Shown in pieces: positions 1 to 4,916 of a stretch of DNA of 7,626 nt. Each line of letters opens with the position of its first letter. Position 1 is the first letter of the stretch. The stretch is from Candidatus Competibacteraceae bacterium (lineage in GTDB: Bacteria > Pseudomonadota > Gammaproteobacteria > Competibacterales > Competibacteraceae). The stretch is taken from assembly GCA_020445005.1 (NCBI GenBank), contig JAGRHM010000627.1, forward strand, positions 1 to 7,626, written 5' to 3'. The position numbers and the translations under genes are program-made. The notes below the pieces were generated by a model. That model ran no database searches, was not told the origin of the DNA, and saw only the letters and a program-made list of their open reading frames with translations.

Positions 1-1
1 A

Positions 2-385
2 ATAATAAACAGAACTCACGTTAACTACGGCTGGCCGGAAGTCACCTACAGCATCGAATACTGGGGTCCGAAAATCTCGGATGAAACCACGCGCCCCGGC
101 ATTACCGATCCGATCCTGGTCTGGACGCCATCCAAAGCGCCCAGCGGGCTGACTTTCTATACCGGCGATGTCTATCCGCACTGGAAAGGCGATTTGTTCA
201 GCGGCGCGCTCAAGTTCCGCCAGATTCGCCGCATTGACCTGGACGGAACCCGGGTGGTTGCCGAGGAGAAGCTGACCATTGGCCAACGGGTGCGGGATGT
301 GCGACAAGGACCGGATGGCTATCTGTACGTCTTGACCGACGAAGACGACGGCGCGCTATTACGCATTCTGCCAGTGAAGCACTAA
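2..385 (+). CDS. PQQ-dependent sugar (glucose/sorbosone) dehydrogenase, C-terminal part
   Basis: This is the last 127 codons of a gene that begins left of the window; the frame is open from base 2 to the TAA at 383-385. The family (soluble aldose/glucose-sorbosone dehydrogenases such as E. coli YliI/Asd) forms a periplasmic six-bladed beta-propeller that oxidises sugars with pyrroloquinoline quinone. Family hallmarks can be read in order: NYGWPEVTY near the left edge, PSGLTFYTGD, WKGDLFSGAL, a VRDVRQGPDGYLYVLTDE block that belongs to the cofactor and calcium side of the propeller, and LLRILP at the end. The C-terminus looks complete. Signal peptide and catalytic base lie outside the window, so activity cannot be judged. 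The substrate is unknown. It converges on the leftward MFS/small-protein pair with only 9 bases between stop codons. Confidence 0.88.
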   Translation: MINRTHVNYGWPEVTYSIEYWGPKISDETTRPGITDPILVWTPSKAPSGLTFYTGDVYPHWKGDLFSGALKFRQIRRIDLDGTRVVAEEKLTIGQRVRDVRQGPDGYLYVLTDEDDGALLRILPVKH

Positions 386-394
386 AAGACCCTC

Positions 395-541
395 TCACCA
401 ACACCCCGGCAGCTTGGCAAGAAACACGGTCATCGTCATATCCGCCGAGCCGTAGTAATCCAAGAGTAAACGCGCTATTAATCCCAGGGCAACTCCCAGA
501 GCGACGACGCCCGCCAGATTCATCAACGAACGCGCCTTCAT
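395..541 (-). CDS. Small single-span membrane protein (48 aa), function unknown
   Basis: The ATG at 541-539 lies 4 bases after the TGA of the MFS gene, giving a 48-residue product that starts MKARSLMNLAGVVALG. A short positive N-terminus (K2, R4) precedes one hydrophobic stretch at about residues 7-27 (interrupted by R23), then a polar tail ending LAKLPGCW. The frame extends further upstream inside the MFS gene, but the stop-ATG spacing makes reinitiation or coupling at 541 the more natural start; no strong Shine-Dalgarno sequence is visible. Without this gene the two converging neighbours would be separated by 160 bases; with it the gap is 9, which favours a real gene in this compact DNA. 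I do not recognise the family. It could be an accessory peptide of the permease or an unrelated membrane protein. A chance ORF cannot be excluded. Confidence 0.45.
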   Translation of the reverse strand: MKARSLMNLAGVVALGVALGLIARLLLDYYGSADMTMTVFLAKLPGCW

Positions 542-545
542 CAAT

Positions 546-1754
546 TCACGCGCCAGCCTGCGCAAGGCGTGGAGCCGGCCGTTCCCGGATCGGGAGATTG
601 AGCAAGCCGGCAATGACGCTCAAGGCAATAGCGATCATCCAAACCCGGTCATAGTTACCTGCCAGATCATAGAGATAGCCGCCCAGCCAGCCGCCGAGGA
701 AAGCGCCCATCTGATGAAACAGGAATACGATGCCGCCCAGCATCGATAGATTCTCCACGCCAAAAAGCGTCGCCACGACGCCGTTGGTCAATGGTACGGT
801 GCTCAGCCACAACAGGCCCATAGCGACGCCGAACGCATAGGCGCTCCATACGGTGATCGGGAACCCGATAAAGAGCGCGATGACGATCAAACGCGCGGCG
901 TAAATCCCGCTGAGCAGCAACGGTTTGGGGAAATGACCGCCCCAGAATCCCGCCAGGAAGGAACCTGCGACATTGAACAAGCCGACCAGGGCGAGCACCG
1001 TCGCCCCGGAACCCAGGGCCAGACCCTGATCCACCAGAAAGGCGGGAAGATGAGTGGAGATGAAAACGACCTGAAATCCACAGACAAAGAACCCGAAGGA
1101 CAGCAACCAGAATCCTCGATGGGTTCCCGCCTCGGCGAGAACGGCGCGCAACGGCATGGCGAAATGTTTCACGCTCCGCCCCGGCTCCATCAGCACGGCG
1201 GACAAGGGCAGCATGAGCACGCTTAATCCCGCCAGCGTCAGCAGCGCGTGGCTCCAGCCCAGTTCCGCAATCATCACATTACTGCCAGGCAACAACAGGA
1301 ACTGGCCAAGCGATCCGATAGACATGGAAACGCCCATCGCCCAGCTCCGCTTTTCCGGCGCAACGACGCGACTGATGACGCCAAAAACCACCGGAAAGGT
1401 CGTTCCGCTCAAACCGACGCCGATCAACAAGCCCGCACTGATCAGTAAACTCCATTCGGTGGTCGCCAAGCTCATCAAATAGAGTCCTGCCACGTACAGT
1501 AACGCGCCGCCAAGCACAATCCAGCCCGCACCATATCGATCGGCCAGCCGGCCAGCGAACGGTTGCGCCAACCCCCAAACAAGATTTTGCGTCGCGATCG
1601 CCAGAGCGAAAGCTTCCCGTCCCCAGCCCAGATCAACGGACATGGGTTGCAGGAACAGACCAAAGGCGTGGCGAATACCGAGGGAAAGGGATAGCGCCAA
1701 TGCCCCACTGAAGAGAACAACGCCGGGCGTTCGCCACGTCTGGGCAATCATCAT
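546..1754 (-). CDS. Major facilitator superfamily (MFS) permease
   Basis: The 402-residue inner-membrane protein has about twelve hydrophobic spans and the usual MFS length. The loop between spans 2 and 3 carries motif A as GLAQPFAGRLADRYG (residues 61-75), and the matching loop of the second half reads GFWGGHFPKP (269-278). The N-terminus (FGLFLQPMSVDLGWGREAFALAIA, read as about residues 31-54) resembles the proteobacterial MFS group related to oxalate/formate and monocarboxylate porters, so a small organic anion is a possible substrate; this is inference and no substrate can be read from sequence. An upstream ATG at 1796 would add 14 residues, but the AGGAG at 1765-1761 sits 6 bases before the ATG at 1754, so I start there (a second ATG follows at 1751). 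It is divergent from the DUF4124-like gene and probably cotranscribed with the small ORF behind it. Confidence 0.88.
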   Translation of the reverse strand: MMIAQTWRTPGVVLFSGALALSLSLGIRHAFGLFLQPMSVDLGWGREAFALAIATQNLVWGLAQPFAGRLADRYGAGWIVLGGALLYVAGLYLMSLATTEWSLLISAGLLIGVGLSGTTFPVVFGVISRVVAPEKRSWAMGVSMSIGSLGQFLLLPGSNVMIAELGWSHALLTLAGLSVLMLPLSAVLMEPGRSVKHFAMPLRAVLAEAGTHRGFWLLSFGFFVCGFQVVFISTHLPAFLVDQGLALGSGATVLALVGLFNVAGSFLAGFWGGHFPKPLLLSGIYAARLIVIALFIGFPITVWSAYAFGVAMGLLWLSTVPLTNGVVATLFGVENLSMLGGIVFLFHQMGAFLGGWLGGYLYDLAGNYDRVWMIAIALSVIAGLLNLPIRERPAPRLAQAGA

Positions 1755-1870
1755 ATCTTGCTCCTGTGCTGACCTAGCCTCGCCTGCTTTTTTCAACAGC
1801 GAAACGCTCTCGGGTGGGCTTGTATCAAGATAGAATAACGTTCTGTTGAGAAATCCGCGATGGGAATATC
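1755..1870. promoter_or_regulatory. Divergent intergenic region, promoters not clearly resolved
   Basis: These 116 bases separate the leftward MFS gene from the rightward DUF4124-like/ChaA pair and should hold promoters for both. On the plus strand TAGAAT at 1831-1836 matches five of six bases of a sigma70 -10 box, but no good -35 stands 16-18 bases upstream. On the minus strand TTGATA (1828-1823) is a good -35 hexamer without a matching -10. A short AGAA-N5-TTCT inverted repeat (1832-1844) overlaps the plus-strand -10 candidate. None of these is strong alone. Confidence 0.3.
1761..1765 (-). promoter_or_regulatory. Ribosome binding site that sets the MFS start
   Basis: The minus strand reads AGGAG, then six bases, then ATGATG. 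This is the strongest Shine-Dalgarno match near the gene. It lies inside the longer open frame that begins at 1796, and so argues for a start at 1754 rather than the longest ORF. Confidence 0.7.
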
Positions 1871-2158
1871 ATGAAAGATGAGCGATGGATTGGAATCATG
1901 TTATTGAGTCTGCTGACCACGCCGGTCATGGCCGTCAACAAGTGTGTTGAGAACAATGGGCGGATTTTCTATCAGGATGCACCCTGCCCGGCCAACACCC
2001 ACGGCGGCGACATGAGCGAGAATGTCAACCAAACTTTTTCTGGAAAGGCTGAACGCCCAGCCATGACCGGCGTCATCCAGGTTTTGCCGGATCACCCGGA
2101 ACCGCCGGGGCGCAATGCAACAGGACCCGATGAGCAACTTTTACCTTTGGAGAAGTAA
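1871..2158 (+). CDS. Small exported DUF4124-like protein
   Basis: The product is 95 residues. Residues 1-21 form a signal peptide with hydrophobic core IMLLSLLTTPV and a likely cut after the VMA at 19-21. The mature start, VNKCVENNGRIFYQDAPCP (22-40), is the typical DUF4124 opening, in which a lysine/tyrosine-cysteine is followed by a glycine turn, an aromatic, and a second cysteine; C25 and C39 could form a disulfide in the periplasm. The remainder is polar and proline-rich with no recognisable fold. A GGGA at 1862-1865 lies 5 bases before the ATG. The TAA is followed after 2 bases by the ATG of the ChaA-like antiporter, so the two are almost certainly one transcript. DUF4124 has no established biochemical role; a periplasmic role beside the antiporter is inference only. 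Confidence 0.75.
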   Translation: MKDERWIGIMLLSLLTTPVMAVNKCVENNGRIFYQDAPCPANTHGGDMSENVNQTFSGKAERPAMTGVIQVLPDHPEPPGRNATGPDEQLLPLEK

Positions 2159-2160
2159 GG

Positions 2161-3300
2161 ATGACGACCCCTCACGATCAACCCGCTGAAAGCATCATCC
2201 GTTCCGAAGCGGGCGTTTGGGTGGGTGCCATCACCACCGGACTGTTTGTTTTCCTGGGTGGGGACTGGTTATCGGATCTCTCAAATCCACTCAAAAGCGC
2301 CACGCTCTTCATCTGGTTGTTCGCGGTGATCTTCTGGCTGGCTTTCAGCGTTGTCCGTCATGCCGATTGCCTGGCCGTGAAGCTCGGCGAACCCTATGGC
2401 ACCCTGATTCTGACTCTCTCCGTGATCGGCATTGAAGTGACGATGATCGCGTCGGTAATGCTCACGGGCGAGAACAATCCCACCCTGGCGCGGGACACCC
2501 TGTTTTCGGTCATTATGATCGTACTCACCGGGATGTTAGGTCTTACGCTGCTGATTGGCGGGATACGCCACCATGAACAGGATTACAACTTCTCCGGCGC
2601 GCGCTCTTATCTGGGCGTCCTGATTCCGCTTGCAGTCTTGAGTCTGATCGTTCCCCGCTTCACATTATCTACGCCGGGCGGTAGCGTCTCGACGCTCCTG
2701 GGGTTCTTCCTGCTTTTTTCATCGGCTGGGCTGTACCTGGTCTTTCTTTTGCTACAAACGGGCAGACACAGCGGTTTCTTTAAACAGCCACCGAACGAAG
2801 ACGACCCTGCTCTCAGTGATGATGAACATGGGCATGAAGGCCTGGTGGTGCGGGCAACGGGCCTGCATGTGGCGTTCCTGATCCTGTCCATGCTGCCCAT
2901 TGTGCTGCTCTCGAAGAGTATGGCCAAGATCGTTGAACATAGCATCACGACCCTGGGCGCTCCCCAGGCGCTGGGGGGATTCCTGATTGCCATTTTGGTG
3001 CTTTCGCCAGAGGGCATGAGCGCCATTAAGGCGGCGTTGGCCAATCAATTGCAACGCACCATCAACATTGCTCTGGGTTCAGCAACCTCCACGATTGGCA
3101 TGACCATCCCGGTCATTCTCGCCATCAGTCTGATCACGGACCGTCCACTCGAACTAGGGCTGGAACCGCTTGAAATCGTGTTGCTGACCTTGACCCTCTT
3201 ACTCAGCGTCGTCAGCTTCGGAACCGGGCGCACGAATGTTCTACAGGGGATCGTGCATTTAATTGTGTTCGCTTCCTATGTGGTGCTGATTTTTGATTAA
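2161..3300 (+). CDS. chaA: Calcium(sodium)/proton antiporter, ChaA type
   Basis: This 379-residue inner-membrane protein belongs to the CaCA superfamily; ChaA members use the proton gradient to expel Ca2+, and in E. coli also Na+ and K+, mainly at alkaline pH. Both inverted alpha repeats are visible: GEPYGTLILTLSVIGIEV (76-93) with acidic E77 and E92, and LSPEGMSAIKAALANQLQ (281-298) with E284, followed by NIALGSA (302-308). These glutamates are the expected cation and proton sites. Between the halves is an acidic, histidine-containing hydrophilic loop (about 211-228, NEDDPALSDDEHGHEG), as seen in this family. About eleven hydrophobic spans are present. The ATG is preceded by GGAG at 2149-2152 with 8-base spacing, inside the end of the DUF4124-like gene, so translation is probably coupled. 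Ion preference cannot be told from sequence. Confidence 0.9.
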   Translation: MTTPHDQPAESIIRSEAGVWVGAITTGLFVFLGGDWLSDLSNPLKSATLFIWLFAVIFWLAFSVVRHADCLAVKLGEPYGTLILTLSVIGIEVTMIASVMLTGENNPTLARDTLFSVIMIVLTGMLGLTLLIGGIRHHEQDYNFSGARSYLGVLIPLAVLSLIVPRFTLSTPGGSVSTLLGFFLLFSSAGLYLVFLLLQTGRHSGFFKQPPNEDDPALSDDEHGHEGLVVRATGLHVAFLILSMLPIVLLSKSMAKIVEHSITTLGAPQALGGFLIAILVLSPEGMSAIKAALANQLQRTINIALGSATSTIGMTIPVILAISLITDRPLELGLEPLEIVLLTLTLLLSVVSFGTGRTNVLQGIVHLIVFASYVVLIFD

Positions 3301-3302
3301 AG

Positions 3303-3320
3303 GCCCCTGTGTGCAGGAGC
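3303..3320. terminator. Weak hairpin between convergent stops
   Basis: GCCCCTG and CAGGAGC pair around a TGTG loop, giving six base pairs and one C-A mismatch, three bases after the antiporter stop. No T-run follows on either strand. It may slow polymerase or stabilise RNA ends, but it is not a canonical intrinsic terminator. Confidence 0.2.
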
Positions 3321-3325
3321 GATGA

Positions 3326-3880
3326 TCAATACAACGTCATAGTCGGCGCCAAAACAGTACGGATTTCCTCCACGGTCAAATAGCGCGGTTGTTGCGCGCT
3401 GTCTTGCAGATGGCTGCACACCAGCCGGAATACATCGGGTTGACGGTCCGAATGCAGGTATAGATTCGTCGTGAACTGGAGCAGGGCCGGGCCGTCATAA
3501 TCCCGCAAACTGGCGTAGCGCAGACCGGTTTGCTGTTGAGAAAAACGCTCCCATTCCTGATTGAAGCGCACAACGATGAATTGATCGGCCGCCACTGTTC
3601 GCGGGACGTTGTCGATGGAGCGAACTTCCAGCCGGCACACCGCTTCATAACGGTAACGGTCGCCAATGGAGGTTCCCGGCACAAAGACGCCAGCCTGTCC
3701 AGAGGGAATCGTCAGGTTCCGGTGTAGATCGATCCGCGTACCGACGGGAATCCGATTGTGGTAGTCAGCATCCATACCGTCCAGCGCCGAGCAACCGGTT
3801 AACAACAGTAGCCCTAAGAGAAGGCTGTATTTCGCAATAACGATCATTTTGGTCATCGTCCTCACCGCCAGGGATTTCAT
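3326..3880 (-). CDS. Putative outer-membrane lipoprotein of unknown function
   Basis: The frame encodes a lipoprotein. A hydrophobic core ends in LLLLTGC, so L27-T28-G29-C30 (numbered from the ATG at 3880) is a lipobox with the lipidated cysteine at 30. Ser follows at +2, which favours Lol sorting to the outer membrane. The mature part of about 155 residues opens with an HNRIPVGTRIDLHRNLTIP segment and has two further cysteines, C82 (VCRLEVRS) and C155 (LVCSHL), which could form a disulfide. It resembles uncharacterised gammaproteobacterial envelope proteins with an 'LTIPAG...CRLEVR' core; that is from memory and not verified. The start is uncertain: the open frame reaches 3952, but signal-peptide logic allows ATGs at 3880, 3856 or 3847. 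A GAGGA at 3863-3859 is 2 bases from the ATG at 3856 and 11 from the one at 3847. The gene is divergent from the DMT permease. Confidence 0.72.
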   Translation of the reverse strand: MKSLAVRTMTKMIVIAKYSLLLGLLLLTGCSALDGMDADYHNRIPVGTRIDLHRNLTIPSGQAGVFVPGTSIGDRYRYEAVCRLEVRSIDNVPRTVAADQFIVVRFNQEWERFSQQQTGLRYASLRDYDGPALLQFTTNLYLHSDRQPDVFRLVCSHLQDSAQQPRYLTVEEIRTVLAPTMTLY

Positions 3881-3904
3881 AGCGTCGCTGGCGCGGCGCT
3901 TTGC

Positions 3905-3933
3905 TTGCGAGCGATTGTTCCCTTGTTTGTAAT
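3905..3933 (+). promoter_or_regulatory. Candidate sigma70 promoter for the DMT permease
   Basis: TTGCGA (3905-3910, four of six consensus bases), a 17-base spacer and TGTAAT (3928-3933, five of six) form a reasonable promoter. Transcription would start near 3940. That would leave only a few bases before the ATG at 3947 and would exclude the AGGA at 3934-3937, so this promoter fits better with a start at the ATG at 3971. Promoter and annotated start are therefore in tension. Confidence 0.28.
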
Positions 3934-3946
3934 AGGATGATAGCCA

Positions 3947-4912
3947 ATGCAAACAGAAGAGAACGACCTGATGACCGAAAAAAATCCAGTCCCGCCGATG
4001 GTAGCCAGCGGCCTGGCGGATGCCCGTCCTGGTCTGGACCGGATTGGCTTGTTATGCGCCATGCTGGCGGCGATCGGCTTTTCCTTCAAGGCGATCCTGG
4101 TCAAGCTGGCCTATCAGTACGGAGTGGATGCAGAAACCCTGCTGGCCCTGCGCATGGCGTTCAGCTTGCCTTTCTTCATCGGTTTGGCCTGGATAAGCGC
4201 CCGTCAGGCAGCGACCCGGCTAACTTGGCGCGATGGGGTCTGGTTGTGCGGACTCGGGCTGTTCGGCTACTACCTGGCCAGTTACCTGGATTTCCTGGGT
4301 CTGCGCTTTATCAGCGCCGCGCTGGAGCGACTGATCCTGTTCGTTTACCCGACGCTGGTGGTCCTGCTTGGGGCCTTGTTCCTCGGCCAATCGCTCACCC
4401 GCCGGATGCTCGGCGCACTGGCGCTGTGCTATGCCGGCATCGCCTTCGCCATCGCGCATGATTTGCGGTTTACCGAAGCCGTTCAGGAGCTTGCGCTTGG
4501 CAGCGCTCTGGTCTTTGGCAGCGCCCTGTCTTATGCCCTCTATCTATTGGGCAATGGCATGGTCGTGAGTCGGTTAGGAACGGTGCGGGTAACGGCATTC
4601 GCCTCGATGGTGGCGTGTATGCTGGCCATTGGCCAGTTTCTACTGTTGCGTCCGGCGACCGCATGGGTTCAACCGGAACCGGTCTATGCGCTGGCGCTGG
4701 CCATGGCCCTGTTCTCCACGGTGTTGCCGGTGTGGGCGGTGTCAGAGGCGATTCGCCGCCTGGGAGCGGGCCCGGTGGCGCTGACCGGTAGTCTGGGACC
4801 GATTGTGACCCTGATATTGGCGTGGCTGCTGCTCGATGAAACTCTGGGTCTCGCACAATTAGCGGGCGCGGTGCTGGTGATTAGCGGAGTCATGGTCATG
4901 ACGCGCCGTTAG
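3947..4912 (+). CDS. EamA-domain drug/metabolite (DMT) superfamily permease
   Basis: The 321-residue inner-membrane protein has ten hydrophobic spans in two tandem EamA repeats, about residues 36-168 and 184-318. Repeat 1 contains the characteristic SAALERLILFVYPTLVVLLG stretch followed by FLGQSLTRRMLGALAL. Repeat 2 ends with LGPIVTLILAWLLLDETL and a last span GAVLVISGVMVM before a basic tail (TRR). Members export or import small metabolites such as amino acids and nucleotides; no substrate can be assigned. An AGGA at 3934-3937 lies 9 bases before the ATG at 3947, which I use as the start. An alternative ATG at 3971 removes eight polar residues and suits the promoter candidate better. The stop is only 4 bases from the stop of the convergent Na+/H+ antiporter. 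Confidence 0.87.
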   Translation: MQTEENDLMTEKNPVPPMVASGLADARPGLDRIGLLCAMLAAIGFSFKAILVKLAYQYGVDAETLLALRMAFSLPFFIGLAWISARQAATRLTWRDGVWLCGLGLFGYYLASYLDFLGLRFISAALERLILFVYPTLVVLLGALFLGQSLTRRMLGALALCYAGIAFAIAHDLRFTEAVQELALGSALVFGSALSYALYLLGNGMVVSRLGTVRVTAFASMVACMLAIGQFLLLRPATAWVQPEPVYALALAMALFSTVLPVWAVSEAIRRLGAGPVALTGSLGPIVTLILAWLLLDETLGLAQLAGAVLVISGVMVMTRR

Positions 4913-4916
4913 CCGT

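Noticed and set aside
1755..1796. A 14-residue N-terminal extension of the MFS permease
   Set aside because: The AGGAG at 1765-1761 is correctly spaced for the ATG at 1754 and lies inside the supposed extension, which is charged and unlike an MFS N-terminus.
2607..3044. A 145-codon minus-strand frame inside the ChaA-like gene
   Set aside because: It is a shadow of a well-supported gene, with no domain, no plausible ribosome binding site and an irregular Cys/Pro/Arg-rich composition.
3901..4461. A 186-codon plus-strand frame overlapping the DMT permease
   Set aside because: The DMT frame has unmistakable EamA repeats. This one gives a Pro/Arg/Gly-rich product typical of an out-of-frame reading.
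4470..4856. A 128-codon minus-strand frame within the DMT permease gene
   Set aside because: It is proline-rich out-of-frame translation opposite a confident coding region.
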